A DNA stretch of 64,000 nucleotides from Desulfolithobacter dissulfuricans. Its GTDB lineage: Bacteria > Desulfobacterota > Desulfobulbia > Desulfobulbales > Desulfobulbaceae. Under the pieces are notes generated by a model. That model made no database searches. It was not told the origin of the DNA and was given only the letters and a program-made list of their open reading frames with translations. Below are positions 27,825-37,326 of this stretch, in pieces. The stretch lies in assembly GCF_025998535.1 (NCBI RefSeq), contig NZ_AP024233.1:1090217-1154216 (forward strand), read 5' to 3'. The position numbers were made by a program, and so were the translations under genes. Position 1 is the stretch's first letter. Each line of letters begins with the position of its first letter.

Positions 27825-28309
27825 GTAATCTCCCTGAAAAAATTCGGTGCAAGGCTTGGGGAAAACAGTCTTGCAACCCTGCTCTTGAAAATGGTAAACA
27901 GGGGAACAACAAGGGCAGGCCACCGGGTGTCCTGACCCATGGCTGTCTGCTCTTTTTCCGCCTGCATTTCGATTATTGTAGCAGGATTATCCTCTCTTGA
28001 CCAGTACCCAGGAGGCTGAATCTGTGAAGCTGGAAGTTTCCCTGTCTTCAGCCTGTTGTCCAGGATGGAGCCAGGTGATGCCTCCCTGTATTCCGGAACG
28101 TTGTCCACGCGGTTTTCGATTCACTGACCCGGATCCAGATAAGGATTGTGACGCAGTGCGTTTTATCGGCTTCTGCCGGCAGAGGCCGGTACAGGTTTCG
28201 AAAGGGTGCCCCGGTCTGCGGGTGTTGCAACAGACCGTTAAACTGTCTTTCAGGCTTATATTTTTTATATACTAATATTTTTTGTCACGGATTCAGGAGG
28301 AACAAATTC
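27825..28309. other. 485-bp divergent intergenic region
   Basis: No gene. Contains a 12-bp palindrome TCTGCCGGCAGA (28172-28183) and a 6-bp stem GGTCTG/CAGACC (28213-28218, 28231-28236). An AT-rich tract at about 28258-28281 may include the promoter of the downstream gene; AGGAGG at 28295-28300 is its ribosome site. Confidence 0.4.
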
Positions 28310-29679
28310 ATGGCTGTGATAGCCCCGTTTCGGGGGTGCGCTTCAATCCAGACAAGATCAGGATCGAAGACGTGGTCACCCCGCCCTATGATGTCATCAG
28401 CGATGAGGATGGCGCTGCGTTGGTACAGAAAAATCCCTACAACATGATCCAGCTGGATCTGCGCAGTTCCTCGGAAAAGGCTGAGAAAAGCCGGGAACGT
28501 TATACTGGAGCCAGGGACCGGTTCGACTCCTGGCAGGAAGAGGCCGTTCTTATCCGTGACGAGAAACCGGCCATTTATCTTTATTATATAGACTACACCC
28601 ATCCCTCCGGCCAGCGGCTTACCCGCAAGGGCATGGTGGCCCTGGTGGGACTGGCCGAGTTTTCCGAGGGTATTGTCAAGCCCCACGAAAAGACCTTTGC
28701 CGGCGTGGTCTCCGACCGGATCGAGCTCATGGATGAGTGCCAGGCCCAGTTCAGCCAGGTTTTTTCCATCTATCCCGACACCGAGCAGGAGATTATCCGC
28801 ACCCTGGAACAGGCCCGCGAACCCGAACCGCTCTACCGGGTCACCGATTCAAGCGGCAACACCCACACCATCTGGCGGGTGACCGATCCGGCCGCCCTGG
28901 CGAGGGTGCAGCAGCTCTTTGTCGATAAGCCGGTATATATCGCCGATGGCCATCATCGCTACACCACCGCCCTGGGGGTACAGAAACGGGCCCGGGAGCG
29001 TAATCCCGATCTGCCTGCCGACAGTCCGTACAATTTCATCATGATGTACCTCTGTGCCCGTGAAGACGAGGGGCTCTCCGTACTTCCCACCCACCGGCTG
29101 GTGCACTGGCCCGGACGGATGAGTGCAGACGAGCTGGTCGAGCGGCTCAGGCAGGGCATGCACGTGGAGGAGGTCAGCGGCGGGATCCGTGATGCACTGA
29201 TCGTGGCTGTGCTCCAGCGTATGGACGAGGCCGAGATGACCGAACACCTGCCGGCCTTCGGGGTCTATCATCCCGGAGAAGACCGCTGTTTTCTCCTCCG
29301 GATCCGGCAGGAGGTCCTGGAAAAACATGGATCGCTGCGCGGCAAACCGCCGGTGTTGCGGGATCTGGACGTGGTGGTACTCTCCGAGCTCCTGATCCAC
29401 GATTACCTGGGGCTGTCCCATGAACAGTGCGTGCGAGACAACCTGGTCTCCTACATCAGTGACGTGGACGAGGCCCTGGACCGGGCCGTCAAGGCGAGTG
29501 TGGCCGATGACTCCGCGACTCCCCTTCTTTTTCTCCTCAATCCCACCCGGGTGGAGCAGGTAACCTCTGTGGCCGACAGCGGTGAGATCATGCCCCATAA
29601 ATCCACCTATTTCTATCCCAAGATCATGACCGGCTTCCTGATCAACAAGCTGGAGGAAGATGAGCATATCCAGGCCTGA
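28310..29679 (+). pseudogene. DUF1015 family protein, frameshifted at a G run near the start
   Basis: The family's N-terminus MAVIAPFRG is encoded from ATG 28310 behind AGGAGG, but the frame breaks at GGGGG (28332-28336); the rest (RFNPDKI..., VVTPPYDVIS..., ADGHHRYTTAL) continues in another frame to 29679. One added G yields a 456-residue full-length protein. DUF1015 proteins are common in anaerobes; some are annotated as SerB2-linked or kinase-like, but no activity is established. It overlaps the following methyltransferase gene by 20 bases. Probable sequence error. Confidence 0.88.
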
Positions 29680-30424
29680 GGACGGCCCGGAGGCGCAAGA
29701 GGTTGTCCGGGAGGATACCCTTTTTTCCGGGCGGCTGCTCTGTCGTCAGCACGCCCGCGGATACCGTTTTTCCGTAGATTCCGTACTCCTCGCCGGAATG
29801 GTCCCGGTCCGACCGGGCGAGCAGGTGCTCGACCTGGGCTGTGGTTGCGGGGTGATCGGCCTCATCCTGGCTTTCAGGAACCCCGACATTCATCTGGCCG
29901 GCCTGGAACTACAGCCGTCCCTGGTTCGACTGGCCAGGGACAATGTGTCACTCGGTGGATTTGAGGACCGGTTCCGCATCGTCCAGGGTGATCTGCGCCA
30001 TGTCGGCCGGTACCTGGAACCGGAATCTTTTGACCAAGTGGTCTGCAATCCGCCTTTTTACCCGAAGGGCTCAGGCAGGATGAGCAGGGCGGATGAGCAG
30101 CGGCTGGCCCGCCATGAAATCAGCGCCACTCTTGCTGATGTGGTGCGGGCGGCCAGATTCTGCGTCAGGAACCGTGGCCGGGTCAGCCTGGTCTATCCGG
30201 CCACGCGCCTGGGAGTCCTGGTTGCCACCCTCCAGGATCAACGGTTCGGAGTACAAAAAATTGTACCGGTCTACAGCTATCCAGAGGATGACCGGGCCCG
30301 GCTCGTGGTGGTGCGGGCGGTCAAGAATGGCGGCGACGAGACCCTGCTGGCACCGCCCATGTATATCTATGCCCACCGCAACGGCCCCTGGAGTCCAGCC
30401 ATGGAGAAACTGTATGAGGAATGA
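29660..30424 (+). CDS. tRNA1(Val) adenine-N6 methyltransferase-like (TrmN6)
   Basis: 254 residues. SAM-binding motif LDLGCGCGVIGL and the amino-methyltransferase signature NPPF (VVCNPPFYPKGSGRMS) match TrmN6/YfiC-type enzymes that methylate A37 of tRNA-Val. The N-terminal RYRFSVDSVLLAG-like segment (GYRFSVDSVLLAGM) is also typical. Overlaps the DUF1015 gene and is followed four bases later by comM, so probably one transcript. Substrate is inferred from family only. Confidence 0.85.
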   Translation: MSISRPEDGPEAQEVVREDTLFSGRLLCRQHARGYRFSVDSVLLAGMVPVRPGEQVLDLGCGCGVIGLILAFRNPDIHLAGLELQPSLVRLARDNVSLGGFEDRFRIVQGDLRHVGRYLEPESFDQVVCNPPFYPKGSGRMSRADEQRLARHEISATLADVVRAARFCVRNRGRVSLVYPATRLGVLVATLQDQRFGVQKIVPVYSYPEDDRARLVVVRAVKNGGDETLLAPPMYIYAHRNGPWSPAMEKLYEE

Positions 30425-30427
30425 GCG

Positions 30428-31959
30428 ATGCTTGCAAAGGTACTGACCTGCGCGGTGACCGGAGTCGATGGGCGCCTGGTTCAGGTGGAGGTGGACCTGG
30501 CCCAGGGACTGCCCGGGTTTTCCACCGTCGGCCTGCCCGAGGGGGCGGTGCGCGAGGCCAAGGATCGGGTCCGGGCCGCCATCCGCAATGGTGGCTACGA
30601 GTTTCCCATCCGCCGGATCACCGTCAACCTGGCCCCGGCTTCCCTCAAGAAAGAGGGTGCCGGCTACGATCTGCCCATGGCGCTGGGTATTCTCGCCGCT
30701 TCGGGGCAGCTTCCCTGTGAGGACCTGGAGCAGACCGCCATTATCGGTGAGCTTTCCCTGGATGGCATGGTCCGACCGGTCCGGGGGTGTTGTCCATGGC
30801 CCTTGCCGCCCGGGAACAGGGACTGACCCGCTTCCTGGTCCCGGAAGTCAATGCCAGGGAGGCTGCGGTGGTAGAGGGGATCGAGGTCGTGGGAGTGACC
30901 CGGCTGGAGCAGGCAGTCGACATCCTTGCCGGCCGGGTGGACTTTTCACCGGTGCAGGTGGATCTGGAGACGCTTTTTCACCGCCAGGACCTGTACCCGT
31001 TCGATTTTTCCGAGGTCAAGGGTCAGGAGCATGTGAAACGGGCCCTGGAGGTCGCCGCGGCCGGCGGACACAATATCTTGTTGTCCGGGGTGCCCGGAAC
31101 CGGCAAGACCATGATGGCCCGTCGTCTGCCCTCCATCCTGCCCGATCTCGTCCTGGAGGAAGCCATCGAGACGACCCGGGTCTACTCCGCCTCCGGCCTG
31201 CTGCCGGACGATGCCCCGCTGCTGGTGACCCGGCCCTTTCGCAGTCCCCATCATACCATCTCCGACGCCGGCCTGATCGGCGGCGGGCAGATGCCCCGGC
31301 CCGGCGAGGTATCGCTGGCCCATAACGGGGTCCTCTTTCTCGATGAGCTGCCCGAGTTTCGTAAACATGTCCTGGAGGTCCTGCGCCAGCCCCTGGAAGA
31401 CGGTGCTGTGACCATTTCCAGGGCGGCTCAATCGCTCCGCTTTCCAGCCCGGTTCATGCTGGTGGCGGCCATGAATCCTTGCCCCTGCGGCTATCTGGGC
31501 GACTCCAGAAAGGAGTGCACCTGCACCCCGGTTCATATCCAGCGCTACCGATCCCGGCTTTCCGGGCCGCTTCTGGACCGGATCGACATGCATATAGAGG
31601 TGCCGCCGGTGCGGCTTGAGGACATGCACGACCGGGAGCCGGGCGAATCCTCGGCCGTTATCCGGCAGCGCGTCAACCAGGCCCGTCGCATCCAGCGGCA
31701 TCGTTTCCGGAAGGCCGGGGCCATGTTCTGCAACGCGCAGATGGGACCGGCCCAACTCCGGGAGCACTGCCAGCTCGCAAGCGATGCAGCGGCGCTGCTC
31801 AGACGGTCCATCGAGGCCCTGGGCCTGTCCGCCAGGGCCTATAACCGCATTCTCAAGATCGCCCGGACCATTGCCGATCTTGAAGAGAATGCCGCCATCA
31901 ACCGTAGCCATATCGCCGAGGCGATCCAGTACCGGCGGCTGCAGTATGAGCTGACCTGA
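30428..31959 (+). pseudogene. comM: ComM/YifB Mg-chelatase-like AAA+ ATPase, frameshifted at a G run
   Basis: First frame gives the N-terminal ChlI domain ([26 protein letters not shown]...RPVRG); it breaks at GGGGG (30783-30787) and the second frame continues with the AAA+ ATPase (Walker A GVPGTGKT, sensor LFLDELPEF), zinc motif CPCGYLGD...CTC and C-terminal helical domain. One added G gives 510 residues, the family length. ComM is a hexameric helicase assisting branch migration in natural transformation. All motifs intact, so an error is likely. Confidence 0.9.
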
Positions 31960-32455
31960 TTTTTCTTCTCTTCTTTTCTTCCCTCTCCCTTCTCTCTGTC
32001 ATCAAGGCGGAGCTGTCTTGGCGCAAGTCCTCCTGGTTTCCTTTTGGCCGGCAGAATTCCGGCTTTTCAGGACCCCTTGATCAAGATCCGGGCCATCCTG
32101 CAACCCGGTACCCGGGGCGAACTGCTGGCTGAAAATTACTGATCCCCAAGCAACGCGCTCAACACCTGGTTGCATGCCTGAGCTTACCAGGATTCGTTAC
32201 CGGTACCACTTTGTTACCGTTTGGGAACGGATTTCTCTGGAAAGTGTCACGAAGTGGTAACATCAGTTAATCTGCTGAAAAATATCAGTCTGTTTTAGCG
32301 TAATTGTTGAAACAGGTATGGTTGTTGCTTGCTATCCGGCATGTCTAGCGTACCACGCTGTGCATATCTGGTGTGTCACGCTGTGCAGATGATCCGGTTT
32401 CCCGGGGGAGCCGGATCGCAATTTGTCAATCACAAAAGTTTCAAGAGGAGGAACA
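31960..32455. promoter_or_regulatory. 496-bp leader of the nitrate reductase operon
   Basis: No gene. Contains an 11-bp direct repeat CACGCTGTGCA at 32354-32364 and 32377-32387, and an inverted pair TACCACTT/AAGTGGTA at 32204-32211 and 32252-32259. Either may bind a regulator of nap expression. GAGGAGG lies just before the napD start. I could not assign these sites to FNR, HcpR or NarL. Confidence 0.4.
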
Positions 32456-32689
32456 ATGCCCATTCTAAGTTATCTGGCACTGCCCCACAAAGGAGCCATG
32501 GACCAGCTCTGTGCTGACCTGTCAGATATGGATTATTGCGAAATCATTCCGGCGGAAAATCAGGAGGTGGTGGTTCTGGTCACCGATACTCCCGATGAGA
32601 AGACCGAAAAGACTCTTCAGGAAACGTTGAAAAAATTGCCTTCATTACAGTCACTCAGCATGACTTTTGGCCATAGTGCAGAACAATAA
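32456..32689 (+). CDS. napD: NapD-like Tat chaperone
   Basis: 77 residues from ATG 32456 with GAGGAGG upstream. A small ferredoxin-fold protein; in E. coli NapD binds the NapA Tat signal and delays export until the cofactor is loaded. Sequence is divergent, but size, the IPAENQEVVVLV strand and position directly before napA support it. First gene of the operon. Confidence 0.75.
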   Translation: MPILSYLALPHKGAMDQLCADLSDMDYCEIIPAENQEVVVLVTDTPDEKTEKTLQETLKKLPSLQSLSMTFGHSAEQ

Positions 32690-32712
32690 ACAGGGAGAAG
32701 AAAGAGGATAAC

Positions 32713-35031
32713 ATGAAATTAAACAGAAGATCATTCATCAAGTCTGCGGCTGCGACCAGCGCCATTGCGGCGGCTGGGTCCATTTTCCCTGGGATCAGCT
32801 TCGCCAACTGGAAAAGACAGGACGGCTCCATCGGGCAGGTAACCTGGAAAAAGACCCCGTGCCGTTTCTGCGGCACCGGCTGCGGACTCCTCGTCGGCGT
32901 CATGGGTGACCGGGCCGTGGCAGTCAAGGGCGATCCCAATTGCAGCGTCAACAAGGGGCTCTGCTGTGTCAAGGGCTATCACTCCATCCAGGCCCTGTAT
33001 GGCAAGGACCGTATCACCAAGGCCAAGGTCCGCAAAGGTGGCAAGATGGTGGAAGTGCCCATCGCCGAGGCCCTGGATCTGGTGGCCGCCAAGCTCCAGG
33101 AAACCAGAAAGAAATACGGCAAGGATTCTGTGGCCATCTACGGTTCCGGCCAGTGGACCATTCCGGACGGCTATGTGGCCTCCAAACTCTTCAAGGGTTG
33201 CCTGGGCACCAATAACGTCGAGGCCAACGCCCGGCTCTGCATGGCCAGCGCTGTAACCGGTTTCTTCACCACCTTTGGTATCGATGAGCCCATGGGCTGC
33301 TACGAGGATATCGAGCATGCCGATGTCTTTGTCACCTGGGGCAACAACATGGCCGAAATGCACCCGGTCCTTTTCTCCCGGATGCTCGCTTCCCGCAAGC
33401 GGCGTGGCAACGTGACCATCATCGATTTCGCCACCCGGACCACCCGGACCAGCCAGGCGGCCGACAAATCCATTATCTTTCGGCCCAACACCGACCTGGC
33501 GGTGGCCAATGCCATCTGCTACGAGATCATCCGTAACGACTGGGTGAACTGGGACTTTGTCGAAAAACATACCACCTTCCACAAGGGCAAGACCAATATC
33601 GGCTACGGTACCGAGGACCATTTCTCCTTCAAGGACAAGCCGGAGAGCATCACTTTCGAGGAGTACAAGGAGTTCCTCAAGGACTATACCCCGGAAAAGG
33701 TGGAAAAGATCTCCGGTGTTTCGGCCCGGGACATCAAGTACCTGGCCTCCCTGTACGGTGACCCGACCAAGAAGTGCACCTCCTTCTGGTGTATGGGTAT
33801 GAACCAGCATGTCCGTGGAACCTGGATCAATAACCTGGTCTACAATATCCACCTGCTCACCGGCAAGATCTCCACCCCGGGCAACAGTCCCTTCTCGCTT
33901 ACCGGCCAGCCCAGCGCCTGCGGCACGGTCCGTGAAGTAGGCACCCTGACCCACAAACTGCCCCATGGCGTGGTCATGAACGAGCATGACCGCAAGCTGG
34001 CGGCCGAGATCTGGGATGTGCCGGTTTCCAATATCGATCCCAAGCCCACCTACCATACCGTGGAGATGTTCCGGGCCCTGGATCGGGGCGACATCCGCTT
34101 CATGTGGATCCAGGTCACCAACCCGATGATCACCATGCCCAACCTGAACCGCTACCGGAACGGCGCCCTCAAGGAAGACCGGTTCATCGTGGTCTCGGAT
34201 GTCTATCCCACCCCGACCACCGACGTGGCCGACGTGATTCTGCCGGCCACCTTCTGGATCGAGCAGGAGGGCATGTTCGGCAACTCCGAGCGCAGGACCC
34301 AGCATTTCGAGCGCATTGTTCCCGGTCCCGGCGAGACCATGTCCGACACCTGGCAGATCATCGAGGTGGCCAGGCGGCTCGGTTTCCAGAAGCAGTTCCC
34401 CTGGAGCGAGGAGAACTACATCGAGAAGATCTGGGAAGAGTATCGCCGTTTCCACAACAACCCCAAGCACAACATGGCGCCCTACAAGGTACTCAAGGCC
34501 CGCTCCGGGGTCCAGTGGCCCTTTGTCAACGGCAAGGAGACCAGGTGGCGGTTTAATGCCAAGTATGACCCGGCCTGCAAGCCGGGGACCGATTTCGACT
34601 TCTACGGCAAGAAGGACGGCAAGGCCTGGATCTGGGCCCGCCCCTACGAGCCGGCCGCGGAATCCCCGGATAAGGAGTATGATTTCTGGCTCAATACCGG
34701 CCGGGTGATCGAACACTGGCATACCGGCTCCCTGACCCGCCGGATTCCTGTTCTGCACCGGGCTGTGCCCGAGTCCTACGTGGAGATCAATCCCGAGGAT
34801 GCCGCTGAGCTTGGCATTGTCAACGGAGAAAAGGTCCGGATCATTTCCCGTCGTGGATCGGTCGTCATGAAGGCCTCGATCAACGGTCGCGGTGTCCCGC
34901 CGCGGGGAATGGTCTTTGTGCCCTTCTTTGACGAGAGCTACAAAATCAACGAGGTCACCCTGGATGCTTTCTGTCCCATCTCAAAGCAGCCCGATTACAA
35001 AAAATGTGCAGTACGCCTGGAGAAAGCGTGA
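32713..35031 (+). CDS. napA: periplasmic nitrate reductase catalytic subunit
   Basis: 772 residues. Tat signal with NRRSFIK, then CRFCGTGC plus Cys84/85 for a 4Fe-4S cluster, and the Mo-ligand Cys176 in ANARLCMASAV, characteristic of NapA. Further NapA blocks GSGQWTI, MGMNQHVRGTW and HWHTGSLTRR are present. Reduces nitrate to nitrite in the periplasm with bis-MGD. It is shorter than enterobacterial NapA, in the range of deltaproteobacterial forms. Downstream genes supply cytochromes and a quinol-oxidising module. Confidence 0.96.
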   Translation: MKLNRRSFIKSAAATSAIAAAGSIFPGISFANWKRQDGSIGQVTWKKTPCRFCGTGCGLLVGVMGDRAVAVKGDPNCSVNKGLCCVKGYHSIQALYGKDRITKAKVRKGGKMVEVPIAEALDLVAAKLQETRKKYGKDSVAIYGSGQWTIPDGYVASKLFKGCLGTNNVEANARLCMASAVTGFFTTFGIDEPMGCYEDIEHADVFVTWGNNMAEMHPVLFSRMLASRKRRGNVTIIDFATRTTRTSQAADKSIIFRPNTDLAVANAICYEIIRNDWVNWDFVEKHTTFHKGKTNIGYGTEDHFSFKDKPESITFEEYKEFLKDYTPEKVEKISGVSARDIKYLASLYGDPTKKCTSFWCMGMNQHVRGTWINNLVYNIHLLTGKISTPGNSPFSLTGQPSACGTVREVGTLTHKLPHGVVMNEHDRKLAAEIWDVPVSNIDPKPTYHTVEMFRALDRGDIRFMWIQVTNPMITMPNLNRYRNGALKEDRFIVVSDVYPTPTTDVADVILPATFWIEQEGMFGNSERRTQHFERIVPGPGETMSDTWQIIEVARRLGFQKQFPWSEENYIEKIWEEYRRFHNNPKHNMAPYKVLKARSGVQWPFVNGKETRWRFNAKYDPACKPGTDFDFYGKKDGKAWIWARPYEPAAESPDKEYDFWLNTGRVIEHWHTGSLTRRIPVLHRAVPESYVEINPEDAAELGIVNGEKVRIISRRGSVVMKASINGRGVPPRGMVFVPFFDESYKINEVTLDAFCPISKQPDYKKCAVRLEKA

Positions 35032-35675
35032 TGAATATGACAGGTAGTATAGTTGGCAAGATGGCCCTCGCCATTGGTGCTGTCTGCTTGTCCTGGGCAT
35101 GTGCGGCGCTGTTACTGCAGGCAGCGCCCGGTATTCCCCAGGGCTTTGACTGGAATGGCGAAAAGATCTATAAACGCTACGATGCAACGCCACTGGCTGC
35201 CATGAGCGGTACCGATGGCCGTCGCAATCTCAATACCTATTACGAGCGCCGCCAGTATCCCGGCTCGCCGCCCGTGGTTCCTCACTTTGTGCCCAAATCC
35301 TTTTCCGGAGATGGATCCAAATGTGTTTCCTGCCATGAAAATGGCGGCTATGTGGCAGAGCTGGACACTTTTGCCCCGGTGACGCCTCATCCGGAAAAGG
35401 AAAATTGCTTTCAGTGTCATGTCCCGAAGACCACGGACAAGCTGTTCGTGGATATCGACTGGGAATCGGTGAATCCGCCCAAGCTGGGGCGGTCGTACCT
35501 GGGTGGCTCGCCGCCGCCCGTGCCCCACAGTCTGCAGCTGCGTGACGACTGCATTGCCTGTCACACGGGCTCCGGTGCCGTGGCCGAGATCCGGGTGGAA
35601 CATGGTTCGCGCGGCAACTGCCGTCAATGTCATGTCCCTGCGGTGACCATGGAAACATTTCAGAGAAACAACTGA
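35031..35675 (+). CDS. tetrahaem NapB-like cytochrome with internal duplication
   Basis: 214 residues from ATG 35031, whose A is the last base of the napA stop. N-terminal signal or anchor, then two similar halves, each with a VPH segment, one CxxCH and a closing CxxCHVP: CVSCH and CFQCHVP in the first, CIACH and CRQCHVP in the second. Each half resembles the dihaem NapB module, the electron donor subunit of NapA. So this looks like a tandem NapB, four haems instead of two. Family relation is inferred from haem spacing and operon position. Confidence 0.75.
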   Translation: MNMTGSIVGKMALAIGAVCLSWACAALLLQAAPGIPQGFDWNGEKIYKRYDATPLAAMSGTDGRRNLNTYYERRQYPGSPPVVPHFVPKSFSGDGSKCVSCHENGGYVAELDTFAPVTPHPEKENCFQCHVPKTTDKLFVDIDWESVNPPKLGRSYLGGSPPPVPHSLQLRDDCIACHTGSGAVAEIRVEHGSRGNCRQCHVPAVTMETFQRNN

Positions 35676-35691
35676 GGGCAAGAGATACGTT

Positions 35692-36317
35692 ATGAGCAAA
35701 TTACCTTATCGTGCCGGTCTGTCCCTCCTGGCGCTGGCAGCGGTACTTCTGCCCATTCAGGCTGTCGGAGAGTCCGGCTCACACGGGTCGGGCTCGGTCA
35801 TGGCCCGGATCAACCATGCGGTTGAACCGTTTGACAGCACGAAGATCGAATCGGCCTATCCTCTGCCGGTTACAACAGTGCGGGCCAAAGAGACCTATCA
35901 GGGCGGTACCTTCAGGGTGCTGGCCCGCAAGGGCGAGATCAAGCGTTTCCGCTGCAGCAGCTGTCACAACGACAAGCCCATACGGGTTCAGGACGGTGCG
36001 GTTCTGACCCACGGCGACATCAGGCTCAACCATGGTCTGGGGAGAATCAGCTGACCTGCATCGAGTGTCATTCCATCGAGAATCGAGATTTTCTGGTCGA
36101 CAAACAGGGGCAGAAAATCGATTTTGACCACAGCTATCAGCTCTGTGGCAAATGTCATTTCCGCCAGAAGCGGGACTGGCTTGGAGGGGCGCACGGCAAG
36201 CGCGAGGCATACTGGGCTGGAGAACGGGTGGTGCGAAACTGTACCAGCTGCCACAACCCCCACTCCCCTGCCTTTCCTAAAAAGATGCCGGCGACATATT
36301 CTCTGCCGTTGGATTAA
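35692..36317 (+). pseudogene. tetrahaem c-type cytochrome (NapM-like), frameshifted at a G run
   Basis: Signal peptide (LLALAAVLLPIQAVG) and first haem motif CSSCH are in one frame; the frame breaks at GGGG (36039-36042) and continues with CIECH, CGKCH and CTSCH in the next. One added G gives 208 residues with four haems ending at 36317. In other deltaproteobacterial nap operons a small multihaem protein (NapM) relays electrons to NapA. Probably functional and broken only by an error; the gene lies 16 bases after its upstream neighbour. Confidence 0.75.
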
Positions 36318-36331
36318 AAGGGGGTGAGATT

Positions 36332-37294
36332 ATGGATTCCAGCAACAAGAAAGAAGATCGGATGCAGACAGAAGATATGCCTGAGAACAAGTCCTCCCGT
36401 CGCGACTTCATGAAGAACATGTCCATTGCCGCGGCAGCCGGTTCGGCGGGCCTGGTGGTCGGTGGCTGCAGTGGTTCGAAGGCTACCGAGGAAATGGGTC
36501 TCAAATGGGAGGAATATTTTAAGAAACACTACCGTTTGATGACCCAGGAAGAAAAAGACGAGACCGTGGCTCGGCTCGAGCGGCTGGCCAAGCTCCAGCG
36601 GGGCATCGATATCCAGATGTCCAACCAGGAGCCCCGTGAGAACGTCCTCTACGGCTATGCCTTCAATATTTCCCGCTGCAAGGGCTACATGGACTGCGTG
36701 GAGGCCTGCGTGCGGGAGAACAACCTGGATCGGAGGACCAAGACCCAGTATATCCGGATCTTTGAGATGGATCCGGGCAAACTGGATCCCTCCAGCGGTG
36801 ATGGCAAGTATTTCCACGAAGTGCCGGTGGACAATAAATTTTACATGGGCGTCCAGTGTTTTCACTGTGAAAACGCCCCCTGTATCAAGGCCTGTCCCAC
36901 CAAGGCCACCTGGCGGGAGCCCGATGGCATCGTGGTGGTGGACTATGACTGGTGCATCGGCTGCCGTTACTGCCTGGCGGCCTGTCCGTACTGGGGTCGT
37001 CGTTTCAACTGGGGCGATCCGGTGGTGCCCAAGGACGAAATCAATCGCAAGCAGCATTATCTGGGCAACCGTATGCGGATGAAGGGGGTCATGGAAAAAT
37101 GTACCTTCTGCGTGCAGCGGACCCGCCAGGGCAAGCTGCCGGCCTGTGCCGATGCCTGTCCCACCGGTTCCAGGGTATTTGGAAATCTGCTTGATCCGAA
37201 CAGTGAGATCCGTTTTGTCCTGCAGAACAAGAAGGTCTTCCGGTTCAAGGAAGATCTGGGGACCGACCCCAAGTTCTGGTATTTCATGGATTGA
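36332..37294 (+). CDS. NrfC-like periplasmic 4Fe-4S ferredoxin subunit
   Basis: 320 residues with an N-terminal Tat signal (SSRRDFMKNMS) and four 4Fe-4S cluster Cys groups, for example CKGYMDCVEAC, CFHCENAPCIKAC, CIGCRYCLAAC and CTFC...CADAC. It belongs to the DmsB/NrfC/PsrB family and passes electrons between a membrane quinol oxidase subunit and periplasmic acceptors. Paired with the NrfD-like gene downstream. Confidence 0.88.
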   Translation: MDSSNKKEDRMQTEDMPENKSSRRDFMKNMSIAAAAGSAGLVVGGCSGSKATEEMGLKWEEYFKKHYRLMTQEEKDETVARLERLAKLQRGIDIQMSNQEPRENVLYGYAFNISRCKGYMDCVEACVRENNLDRRTKTQYIRIFEMDPGKLDPSSGDGKYFHEVPVDNKFYMGVQCFHCENAPCIKACPTKATWREPDGIVVVDYDWCIGCRYCLAACPYWGRRFNWGDPVVPKDEINRKQHYLGNRMRMKGVMEKCTFCVQRTRQGKLPACADACPTGSRVFGNLLDPNSEIRFVLQNKKVFRFKEDLGTDPKFWYFMD

Positions 37295-37326
37295 TGGCAC
37301 AAGGCCAATAACAGAAGGGAAAAATA

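Noticed and set aside
30783-30787. Programmed -1 ribosomal frameshift in comM and the other five genes
   Set aside because: No slippery heptamer of X-XXY-YYZ type followed by a pseudoknot is seen; six unrelated genes showing the same single-base loss in G/C runs points to sequence error.
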